Of a stretch of 39,069 nucleotides of DNA, positions 32,201 to 39,069 are shown piece by piece. Made by a program: the position numbers and the translations under genes. Source of the stretch: Sphingobium sp. D43FB (GTDB taxonomy: Bacteria > Pseudomonadota > Alphaproteobacteria > Sphingomonadales > Sphingomonadaceae); contig NZ_NMUA01000031.1 in assembly GCF_002312805.1 (NCBI RefSeq), positions 1 to 39,069 on the forward strand, read 5' to 3'. The notes under the pieces were generated by a model. That model saw only the letters and a list, made by a program, of their open reading frames with translations. It had not been told where the DNA came from and ran no database searches. Each line of letters starts with the position of its first letter. The first letter of the stretch is position 1.

Positions 32201-33115
32201 TCAGCTCTGCGGTGCCGAAGCGGAGAAATAGGCTGTGAACGGATCGTCAGCATGTTCGGGTGGTTCGCCTTCGCGCACGGTCGTCCGACGCATGTCGCGC
32301 CTTTCCTTATAGATGTCGAAATCGCCGCCCCGGTGCATGGTCGCCAGATTGTCCCAGATAACGATGTCGCCCGGTTGGTAGGAGACGCCGAATACATAGT
32401 GTGGCTGGGTGGCGAATTCGATCAGATATTTGATGAGCGCGCGCCCTTCCTCGCGTGGCAGGCCAACGACGTCCATCGCATGGCTGCCGATATAGATGGC
32501 GGTGCGTCCGGTTGCTTCCTGGTGCATGACCATGGGCTGGCGGGCTTTGGGACGGCCGTCAATCTCCTCCTCGGTAATCGGGAAACCGGCGAGCAGGCGC
32601 GAATACCAGAGCGAATGTTCGGCCTGCAGCGTGTCGACCTTTTCCTTGATGTCGGCAGGCAGGTCTTCATAGGCCGAACGCAGGTCCGCGAAATAGGTCA
32701 GCCCGCCTTCCTTGGGCACTTCATAAGCGAGCAACAGCGAATAGGCCGAACGCAGGTCCATGAAGGAGGAATCGGTATGCCAGAGCCGGTCGCCCTTCTT
32801 GTGCAGCACCATATTCTCATCGACCAGTATTTCGCCCGTAGGCGTCAGGTTGCTGGCGTCGAATATCTCCGGCGTGTCCGGGTGACGACGCGGCCGGTTC
32901 TTTACCGATGGCGCCGTTTCCAAATGGCCGAAATGGCGGCTGAAAGCGACATGGGAGGCATTGTCGAAGCCGGTGCCGCGAATGACGCACACGCCCCACT
33001 GGTTCATCGCATCCTTGATGGCGGCGACATCGGCGTCGCTCAACGGCTTGCTGACGTCGATGCCGGAAAGCTCGGCACCAAAGCGCGGGGTGATGGGGGT
33101 CGCAGTCAAAGCCAT
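32201..33115 (-). CDS. TauD/TfdA family 2-oxoglutarate-dependent dioxygenase
   Basis: A 304-residue non-haem Fe(II) enzyme. The facial triad is H113 and D115 (LWHTDSSF) and H261 (TMHRGGDF), with an Arg cluster near 272-277 for 2-oxoglutarate. Features such as FGHLETAP, MVLHKKGDRLWHTDSSF and GLTYFADLRSAY are closer to TfdA-type aryloxyalkanoate dioxygenases than to sulfonate enzymes. Such enzymes hydroxylate the carbon next to an ether oxygen, splitting the ether and releasing an oxoacid. The ATG at 33115 (AGGA 9 nt upstream) is preferred over 33121; the longer frame is unsupported. It lies 14 nt after the aromatic-acid importer gene. Confidence 0.9.
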   Translation of the reverse strand: MALTATPITPRFGAELSGIDVSKPLSDADVAAIKDAMNQWGVCVIRGTGFDNASHVAFSRHFGHLETAPSVKNRPRRHPDTPEIFDASNLTPTGEILVDENMVLHKKGDRLWHTDSSFMDLRSAYSLLLAYEVPKEGGLTYFADLRSAYEDLPADIKEKVDTLQAEHSLWYSRLLAGFPITEEEIDGRPKARQPMVMHQEATGRTAIYIGSHAMDVVGLPREEGRALIKYLIEFATQPHYVFGVSYQPGDIVIWDNLATMHRGGDFDIYKERRDMRRTTVREGEPPEHADDPFTAYFSASAPQS

Positions 33116-33129
33116 GATCATATTTCCTG

Positions 33130-34548
33130 TTAGGGCTTGGTCGCCACGGCATGCGCCGGAAGGACGATGTTGTCGGTGGGAACGGGCGTGCGGGCCGCCT
33201 GGCGGTTGCCGACACGGGCAAGCAGGAGCAGCGAAACGCACGAGAGCAGCGGCGTCGCCGCAAGCAGGACGAACAGCAGGCGGGGGGGTATGTTCATCGC
33301 CAGCAGATAGCCGCCCAGTAGCGGTGCGAAGATCGATCCAATCTTGGCCACCGATGTCGCCCAGCCCGCGCCATTGGCGCGGATCGCGCTGGGGTAGAAA
33401 ATGCCCGCGATGGAATGCATGCCGAAATGCGTGCCGCTGATCATCGCCATGCTCAGAAGGGAGAAGGCGGCCAGACCCTGCAGCGAGACGGGAGCGAGGC
33501 CCATGACCAACAGCAGCGGTGCCGCCAGCATCGGATAGAAAGCGATCGCGATCGGCCCCAGCCGGTCGGTAAAGCGCATGAGCGCCAGGCCCGCGAGCGA
33601 GCCGCCGATCGAGCTGACGGACATGATCATCGCCGCCTGCGTCCGGGTGAAACCGACATCCTCGAAGATGATCGGGCCCCAGTTGGACTTGAAATAGACC
33701 GCCATCGAACTGCCGATATAGGCGAGCCAGAGCAGGCTGGTGATCGGCCGCAGATCGCCTTTGAACAGGGTGGCGATACGGAAGCCCTTTCCTGTGGCGG
33801 GCGCTGTTTCGTCCGTGACCATGAAGCGGTCCTGCGGCCGCGCGCCAAGCCCCGGTGCCAGCGCGTTCAGCGCCTTTGCGATCTTGTCGGGCGATCGCCC
33901 CTTCACCGCCAGATAGCGGGCGGATTCAGGGAGCAGGGCAAAGAGGAGCGGGACGAGCAGCAGCGTCGCCACGCCCGACACCATGAATACCGATTGCCAG
34001 CCATAGAGCGGCGCGAGCCACACCGTCATCGGCCCTGCGACGACGCCACCCAGCGTATAGCCCATCATGATGACGGTCACGACGGTCGCCCGATAGCGGC
34101 GCGGCACATATTCGATGTTGAGCGCCCAGGCGAGCGGCATCAACCCGCCCAGGGCCACGCCGTTGAGGAAACGCAGCGCCAGCAGCACCTGCATATTGGG
34201 CGCGAGCGCAATGGCCATACTGGTCGCCCCGAACGCCACGACCGACGCGATGATGATAGGGCGGCGCCCATAGCGGTCGCCCAGCCAACCAAAAGCGATC
34301 CCGCCCAGCATCGCGCCGAACACACCCATAGCGAACAGTTCGCCCAGGGAAATGACGTCCGCACCGAACCCGTCGCGCAGATAGGGCGCGACGAAGGAGA
34401 TGACGAGCATGTCGAAACCGTCGAGAAAGGTGACGGTCCACGATATCGCGACGAGGCGGATGACGAACGCATTGATCCGCTGACGTTCGATCACGTCCGT
34501 CACCTCGATGACGACGGGGGGCGATGGATCGGTTGCGGTCATGCTCAT
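33130..34548 (-). CDS. MFS importer, aromatic acid:H+ symporter (AAHS) type
   Basis: A 472-residue, 12-segment MFS protein. The first membrane segment holds the AAHS motif DGFDML (43-48), and GWLGDRYGRRP is the loop 2-3 signature; PESARYLAVKG in the central loop is also typical. Relatives (PcaK, TfdK, BenK, VanK) import benzoates and aryloxyacetates. It lies between the outer-membrane receptor and the dioxygenase genes, with 24-nt and 14-nt spacers, and probably carries the pathway substrate across the inner membrane. A second start (34542) is possible. Confidence 0.9.
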   Translation of the reverse strand: MSMTATDPSPPVVIEVTDVIERQRINAFVIRLVAISWTVTFLDGFDMLVISFVAPYLRDGFGADVISLGELFAMGVFGAMLGGIAFGWLGDRYGRRPIIIASVVAFGATSMAIALAPNMQVLLALRFLNGVALGGLMPLAWALNIEYVPRRYRATVVTVIMMGYTLGGVVAGPMTVWLAPLYGWQSVFMVSGVATLLLVPLLFALLPESARYLAVKGRSPDKIAKALNALAPGLGARPQDRFMVTDETAPATGKGFRIATLFKGDLRPITSLLWLAYIGSSMAVYFKSNWGPIIFEDVGFTRTQAAMIMSVSSIGGSLAGLALMRFTDRLGPIAIAFYPMLAAPLLLVMGLAPVSLQGLAAFSLLSMAMISGTHFGMHSIAGIFYPSAIRANGAGWATSVAKIGSIFAPLLGGYLLAMNIPPRLLFVLLAATPLLSCVSLLLLARVGNRQAARTPVPTDNIVLPAHAVATKP

Positions 34549-34572
34549 CGTGGCTCGTCCCTCTCCTGCGCC

Positions 34573-37500
34573 TTATGCACCGAAGTGGAAGCGCGCGCCG
34601 ACCTTGAACGCGCGACCGACCGGATCGAACAGGATCTGGTTGGTGCCGCCCGATGGTCCGGGCATGGCGGGCGGATCGCGATCGAGCAGATTGTTCACCG
34701 TGGCGAACAATTGGAAGGTCCGTCCGTTTCCGGCTTCGACATTCACCCGCGCCGTCATGTCGAGGTAGAAGCGGCTGGGCACATTATTATTGTCGACGCT
34801 GTTCGGTGCGGTGACGGCATAGCCATCCTGATCGGGACCGACGAAATTGGTCCAGTAGATGCCCGACGGGATATAGCGGCCATGACCGGTCAGCTGAAAT
34901 TTGCCGACCGTCCAGGTCAACACGCCGTCCAGCACATAATCGGGCACGCCAGGGATCGTGCCCGTGCGCACGCCCGTCTGCCCTGCGCGATCGACCGCGC
35001 CCAGGGCATCGACGGTCGTCAGTTCCTTCGTGATATTTGCGATCAACTGCCCGTTCAGCTCGCCCCATGAACCGAGCGGCTGGCGATATTGGAGTTCGAT
35101 ATCATAGCCGCTGGTCTTGAGGGCGTTGGAATTGAGGATGACGTCGCGGACCTGCAGAATCTGGTTGTTGGCGTCGCGCGTGATCTGGCTGCAGAAATTG
35201 GTCGCCCCCTGCGCGCATCGATTGACCAATGTCTGCGCGCCCAGGGCACCGATCGCGTCGGCCACCTTGATATTATAATAGTCGACCGACAGGCGCAGCC
35301 GCTGGAGCAGGCCGGACCGGGGGGCGATCACGAAACCGCCAGTCCAGCTGTCCGCCTTTTCGACCGACAGGTTCGGATTGGCCCCGGTGACGACGAAGGG
35401 GTTGGTCTGCAATCCGCCGTTCAACGGGTCGGACAGGCCGATCGAGCGCAGCGTCTGCGGGCCGAACAGTTCGAAAATATTAGGCGCGCGAATGTCGCGC
35501 GACCGCGTGCCGCGCAAGCGGACGCCTTCGATCGGTTCGTAGACGAGCCCGGCTTTCCAGGTCGTGACCGACCCTGTGGTGCTGTAATCGGTGCGACGGG
35601 CCGCACCATTGAGGTCGAGCGCATAGCCGACCGATGAATTGCGCAAGACGGGGACGGCGATCTCGCCGAATATTTCCTTCACCGTCACGCCGCCCGACAG
35701 AGCGGAGCCGTTGAGGGAATAAAAGCCGTTCGCCGCCGAGATGGGATCGGCGGTGCCGTCCACCGTATCGCGCCGATATTCCGCGCCCACCGCGACCGTT
35801 ACCGGTCCCGCTGGCAGGTCGAACAGCTCGCCGCGCAGGTCCACGCCCGCGACATGCTGTTCATTGACGGTTCGCTGCAGGCCGTTGCCAGTGATATAGC
35901 CGACCGACGCCTGGCTGAATTGCCCTTCGCCGAACGGGTTGAACGGTACGCAGCCCGCATCGTCATTGCTGGTGATCGCGTCGGCATTGACGCGGCAGAC
36001 AATCTGGCCGCCGGAGCGCACCGCGTCCACGGCTTTGAGGAGATTGGCCTGATTGACGAGGTTCGTCGCCCGTTGCGTGAAATTGGTGCGGCCATATTGA
36101 TAGAAGCCGTTGACCGTCCATTTATCGCTCAGCTTCGCCTCGACACCCAGCACACCGCGATAGGTTTCGGTGGTCGATGTCGCCCGGCCAGGGCCAAGGT
36201 CGAACGCGGCCTTGCCCAGGATGAAGGAGGCGACGCCATTGGCATCCATCGTCGATGCGACGGCGGCAGGGATGAAGGGATTGTCGCGCTTGATACGGCC
36301 CAGCAAAGTCCCGTTGAAGTCGCGGAAGATGGCGCCGTCGACGGTCCCCTTGACCCGGCCATAGGACAGGTCGGCGGTCAGCGTGACATCGTCGGTCAGG
36401 TCCGCCGTCAACGCGCCATAGGTGGACACCCGTTCCAGCGGCACTTTGAGCCGCAGGGCGGAGATGAAGCCGTTACGCCCTTGCCCCTCGCCGCCGAGCA
36501 TGAATAGCGGACCGACCAGCGAACCATATTGGAACTGCCCCGGCGTGCCGTCGGCCAGGAATTTGGTGCCGCGCAACGGATCGGTCGCCGTCGTGCCGAT
36601 CACCTGACCCGCCGCATTGTACGACCGATTGATGAGGCCGCCCGGTGACATGGTCGATGTATTGACCCCGCCGATGATCAGATTGGCGGGCAGGCCACCG
36701 GCACCGGGCGTATTGCCCAGGATCAGGGTCTGGCTGTCGCACCAGCTACGGCTGGTGCAGGTGCCCAGCCCTTCCAGCTTTTCATATTCGACCGCGCCGA
36801 TCACATGGATGCGATCGCCAAAGCGCATGCCGCCCGACAGGCTGGCGAACAAATTGCCGTCATCGCCCCGCTGCGACATGCCCGCGGCAAATTCGCCGTC
36901 CAGGCCTTCTTTCTTGCGGTCGAGGACAAAGTTCACCACCCCTGCAACCGCATCCGACCCATAAGCGGCCGAGGCGCCCCCGGTCACGACATCGACGCTG
37001 CGCAACAGGGAGGACGGGATCAGGTTGGTATCGACCGAACCCTGCACGGTGCTGGGCACGAAACGCTTGCCATCGACCAGGACGAGTGTGCGCTGGGGAT
37101 CGAGCCCGCGCAGATCGAGCAGCCGAGCGCCGATATTGCCGCCCAGATTGGCCTGCGCCGCCGGACCGCTCGACGCGCGAAAACTGGGCAACTGGTTCAG
37201 CGCTTCGCCGACATTGGTGATGCCCAGCGCATCGAGCCGTTCAGCGCCGATCGAGGTGACCGGCGTCGGCGCGTTGAAATTGGAACCCAGGCGCGTGCCC
37301 GTCACGACGATGTCAGTCACGGGCAAGGCACCCGATGCGCCTTCGGTCGCCTGGGCATCGACGGATTGCGGGGCGGTAGTTGGATCAGCCGGGGCGGACT
37401 CCTGTGCGGCCACACCGGTCGGCAGCGCCATCGCTACCCCCATCATGGCCAAGACACTCGCGTTTGCGCGCATGCGCTGGGTGCTCAATCGCATCTTCAT
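34573..37500 (-). CDS. TonB-dependent receptor of the MarR-controlled catabolic array
   Basis: A 975-residue outer-membrane transporter. The signal peptide ends at GVAAQE (about residue 34); the plug starts at DIVVTGTRLGSNFN and includes GEALNQLPSFRAS and LLDLRGLDPQRTLVLVDGKR; the barrel carries several loop Cys pairs (CTSRSWC, CAQGATNFC) and ends KVGARFHFGA. There is no STN domain. The start at 37500 has GGAGAGGGAA just upstream; the frame runs open through the promoter to 37659 but that part is unsupported. It is the first gene after the palindromic operator and presumably imports the substrate of the dioxygenase pathway. Confidence 0.92.
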   Translation of the reverse strand: MKMRLSTQRMRANASVLAMMGVAMALPTGVAAQESAPADPTTAPQSVDAQATEGASGALPVTDIVVTGTRLGSNFNAPTPVTSIGAERLDALGITNVGEALNQLPSFRASSGPAAQANLGGNIGARLLDLRGLDPQRTLVLVDGKRFVPSTVQGSVDTNLIPSSLLRSVDVVTGGASAAYGSDAVAGVVNFVLDRKKEGLDGEFAAGMSQRGDDGNLFASLSGGMRFGDRIHVIGAVEYEKLEGLGTCTSRSWCDSQTLILGNTPGAGGLPANLIIGGVNTSTMSPGGLINRSYNAAGQVIGTTATDPLRGTKFLADGTPGQFQYGSLVGPLFMLGGEGQGRNGFISALRLKVPLERVSTYGALTADLTDDVTLTADLSYGRVKGTVDGAIFRDFNGTLLGRIKRDNPFIPAAVASTMDANGVASFILGKAAFDLGPGRATSTTETYRGVLGVEAKLSDKWTVNGFYQYGRTNFTQRATNLVNQANLLKAVDAVRSGGQIVCRVNADAITSNDDAGCVPFNPFGEGQFSQASVGYITGNGLQRTVNEQHVAGVDLRGELFDLPAGPVTVAVGAEYRRDTVDGTADPISAANGFYSLNGSALSGGVTVKEIFGEIAVPVLRNSSVGYALDLNGAARRTDYSTTGSVTTWKAGLVYEPIEGVRLRGTRSRDIRAPNIFELFGPQTLRSIGLSDPLNGGLQTNPFVVTGANPNLSVEKADSWTGGFVIAPRSGLLQRLRLSVDYYNIKVADAIGALGAQTLVNRCAQGATNFCSQITRDANNQILQVRDVILNSNALKTSGYDIELQYRQPLGSWGELNGQLIANITKELTTVDALGAVDRAGQTGVRTGTIPGVPDYVLDGVLTWTVGKFQLTGHGRYIPSGIYWTNFVGPDQDGYAVTAPNSVDNNNVPSRFYLDMTARVNVEAGNGRTFQLFATVNNLLDRDPPAMPGPSGGTNQILFDPVGRAFKVGARFHFGA

Positions 37501-37539
37501 TTCCCTCTCCTGGCCTTCTGCTGCGGCCTCTGAACGATT

Positions 37540-37566
37540 TATGTATCGTGATACATAGATTGTCAA
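37540..37566 (-). promoter_or_regulatory. Sigma-70 promoter overlapped by an 18-bp MarR-type palindrome
   Basis: TATGTATCGTGATACATA (37540-37557) has perfect 8-bp arms. On the minus strand TTGACA (37566-37561) is a consensus -35, and a -10-like CATAAA (about 37543-37538) follows after 17 nt, so the palindrome covers the spacer and part of the -10. It lies 40 nt upstream of the receptor ATG and 129 nt upstream of the divergent marR gene. Repression by the neighbouring MarR protein is the natural reading. Confidence 0.75.
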
Positions 37567-37685
37567 CGCCCTCCTTTCAGGGGAAAAATTTGGGGGAAAT
37601 CTGATATTTTGCAGTTGTTTACCAGCGCCGCTAAGAATGGCATGCGGGCTGCAATCCACTGTCCCGCCTTTGCAATGGGAATGAC

Positions 37686-38219
37686 ATGGCCTCCGACGAT
37701 CCGAATCCAGCCGATCCGTTCGACAGCAGCACAGCGCAATATCGCGCCTATTTTCCCGAAGGATCGCGCGATGACGTCGAATTCCGGCTGACCCGGATAT
37801 TGTCGCTGTCGGCCCGCCGTTGGGGGACGCATGTCGAAAATCGCATGTTGGCGGCCACGGGTCAGTCCCGGTCGCGATGGCAGACCCTCTTCGTCCTGAG
37901 CGTCGCCACGCCCCCAGTCACGACATCGCTCTTGTCGGCCCGCCTCGCCATTCAATGGCCACCGCTGATCCGAACATTGAATTCGCTGGAAGCCGATGGC
38001 CTGATCCGCCGGACGGAAAACCCGCACGACAAGCGCTCGCGCCATATCGAGATCACGCCAGCGGGCATGGCGGTCGTCGAGCAGGTTCAGCCCGTTCTGT
38101 CGGACATTCGATCGACGGTATTTGCCAAACTCAGCAAAGAAGAGATGGAACTGGCGACGCGCGTTTTGGAGAAGGTCGTCGTCGGCGTGAGTGAAGCCCA
38201 GGAGGCGGATGCGGTGTGA
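37686..38219 (+). CDS. MarR family transcriptional regulator
   Basis: A 177-residue regulator with a MarR winged helix: recognition region VTTSLLSARLAIQWPPLIRT, LNSLEADGLIRRTENPHDKR with the typical Asp-Lys-Arg wing, and ITPAG. The N-terminus has about 30 extra residues, and dimerisation helices flank the core. It is divergent from the TonB receptor-dioxygenase array, with an 18-bp palindrome between them. It probably represses that array until an aromatic or aryloxy acid binds. Confidence 0.92.
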   Translation: MASDDPNPADPFDSSTAQYRAYFPEGSRDDVEFRLTRILSLSARRWGTHVENRMLAATGQSRSRWQTLFVLSVATPPVTTSLLSARLAIQWPPLIRTLNSLEADGLIRRTENPHDKRSRHIEITPAGMAVVEQVQPVLSDIRSTVFAKLSKEEMELATRVLEKVVVGVSEAQEADAV

Positions 38220-38428
38220 TCCTATCATCAGCCAGGCGATGGCACCGTGTCGGGGATCTTATGACGATCGCCAAGCCAAGGCCCGTGCCATCAGGCTCCT
38301 GGGCGCCGCCCAGCCGGACGAAAGGCGAGCGGCGAAAAATCCGACCGACTACTCAGCTCTTGTGACCCGATCGTCTCCCGCAACCAATATCATCGCCGCA
38401 CTGCTGCCCCGTAATGAAGGGCAAGACT

Positions 38429-38767
38429 TTATCGCTGCTTCTTGGCCATCGTCGCGGTGAAATCGGGATCCTTGTTCGCCACCCAATCGACGAATTTGCG
38501 GATGTTGGGATTGTCCAGCAGGCCATCCACCACCATCCCGTGGCGCTGCAGCTCGGAATTGGTGAAATTCGCGATCAATGTCTGCTGGCATATGGGATGC
38601 ATGGGAACGACGTCCCGCCCGCCCCGGCTCTTGGGCACGGGATGATGCCACACGATGGTCTTGCCCGTCGGCCGACCGCACAGCCAGCAAGGAGCCGTCG
38701 GCGCAGGGGCCTCCTCCTCGACATGCGAGTCATCATAGGAACCATGTTTCGAATGTTTGCGGGCCAT
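38429..38767 (-). CDS. Small HNH-type zinc-finger protein
   Basis: A protein of 112 residues with the motif CWLCGRPTG followed by VWHHPVPKSRGG and HPICQQTL. This is an HNH-like beta-beta-alpha metal finger, where the Cys pair and later His/Cys could bind zinc and the HH pair lies in the catalytic strand. The usual Asn of HNH is not clear, so nuclease activity is uncertain. It is small, basic at both ends, and stands alone. ATG codons at 38770 and 38767 are both possible; AGG sits 6 nt before 38767. Confidence 0.75.
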   Translation of the reverse strand: MARKHSKHGSYDDSHVEEEAPAPTAPCWLCGRPTGKTIVWHHPVPKSRGGRDVVPMHPICQQTLIANFTNSELQRHGMVVDGLLDNPNIRKFVDWVANKDPDFTATMAKKQR

Positions 38768-38770
38768 CAT

Positions 38771-39069
38771 CTACCTGAATGTCGTAAGATTATGCATCGT
38801 CCGTAGAACCACCACGGCGACATTACCACATCCGACATCCAGACGGGGACGACCGCGGCTTGGGGAACGAGACTTTACGGTCGAGTGCGCGCCCCCCGCC
38901 ACCCCGCAGAACATCACTTCATCGCATCATTTTGTGGGAAGAATTGGCGGAGAGGCAGGGAAGCCTTGATGGTTCCCCGATTTCGCGTGATTCGCGGCTG
39001 CTGATAATAGGCAGGGCTATCAGGCTGTAGCGGTCCTGTGTAGCCCTTGGTTCGACAGACACGCTGGTA
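38771..39069. other. Gene-free right edge with a tRNA-Ser 3'-end-like 16-mer
   Basis: No supported gene. TGGCGGAGAGGCAGGG (38945-38960) is the reverse complement of a typical tRNA-Ser 3' end (acceptor strand, discriminator G and CCA), but the T-loop and the rest of the tRNA are missing. It could be a remnant of an attachment site or chance. Confidence 0.3.

Noticed and set aside
32201..33115. Assignment of the dioxygenase as taurine dioxygenase (TauD)
   Set aside because: No sulfonate ABC transporter is present, and the neighbours are an aromatic acid importer, a hydroxyacid dehydrogenase and a kinase; a TfdA-like role fits better.
33415..35070. Plus-strand open frame opposite the MFS importer and receptor
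   Set aside because: Composition is His/Arg/Asp-rich shadow sequence; the minus strand holds clear membrane and barrel proteins.
1..39069. CRISPR array, insertion sequence or prophage genes
   Set aside because: No regularly spaced repeats, transposase, integrase or phage structural gene was found in any frame.

Overview
The window is chromosomal DNA of a GC-rich alphaproteobacterium, most likely a sphingomonad (Sphingobium, Sphingomonas or Novosphingobium type). I infer this from the three long TonB-dependent receptors, the lptB-rpoN pair, the oxidative pentose genes under a FadR-type GntR regulator, and the dense palindromic intergenic repeats. No rRNA, complete tRNA, CRISPR array, transposase or integrase is visible.

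Layout. (1) 186-2706, minus strand: a four-gene envelope operon (DUF4198 protein, small exported protein, HupE/UreJ-type membrane protein, membrane-anchored protein), probably linked to metal handling. (2) 2891-5518: an HU protein with a small partner, a small nitroreductase and a CPA2-type cation/proton antiporter. (3) 5683-19511: an arabinan/arabinoxylan utilisation locus. It has an outer-membrane receptor, two exported GH43 arabinosidases, an exported GH51 arabinofuranosidase, a periplasmic aldose mutarotase, a FucP-type sugar importer, a Gfo/Idh-family sugar dehydrogenase, an SMP-30 lactonase, an AraD1/GguC-type (FAH-fold) enzyme and a FadR-type regulator. Together they outline import and non-phosphorylating oxidation of L-arabinose; L-arabonate dehydratase and the terminal semialdehyde dehydrogenase are not in the window. 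Near-palindromic 17-bp sites recur in its control regions. (4) 19747-22182: lptB and rpoN, separated by a long inverted repeat. (5) 22190-28262, minus strand: an ECF sigma factor, a FecR-like anti-sigma factor, an STN-domain TonB receptor and an exported PHP-domain phosphoesterase, which form a FecIRA-type surface-signalling uptake system.

(6) 28373-38219: the most interesting region. A MarR regulator faces a minus-strand array of TonB receptor, aromatic-acid MFS importer, TauD/TfdA-type 2-oxoglutarate dioxygenase, D-2-hydroxyacid dehydrogenase, glycerate-type kinase, DUF3237 protein and Rieske oxygenase. An 18-bp palindrome overlaps a good sigma-70 promoter between the regulator and the receptor. 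I propose that the array imports an (aryl)oxy acid, splits its ether bond oxidatively, and sends the released 2-oxoacid (hydroxypyruvate or glyoxylate) through reduction and phosphorylation toward 3-phosphoglycerate. This is inference from gene content. (7) 38429-39069: a small HNH-type protein and a gene-free tail containing a 16-nt match to a tRNA-Ser 3' end.
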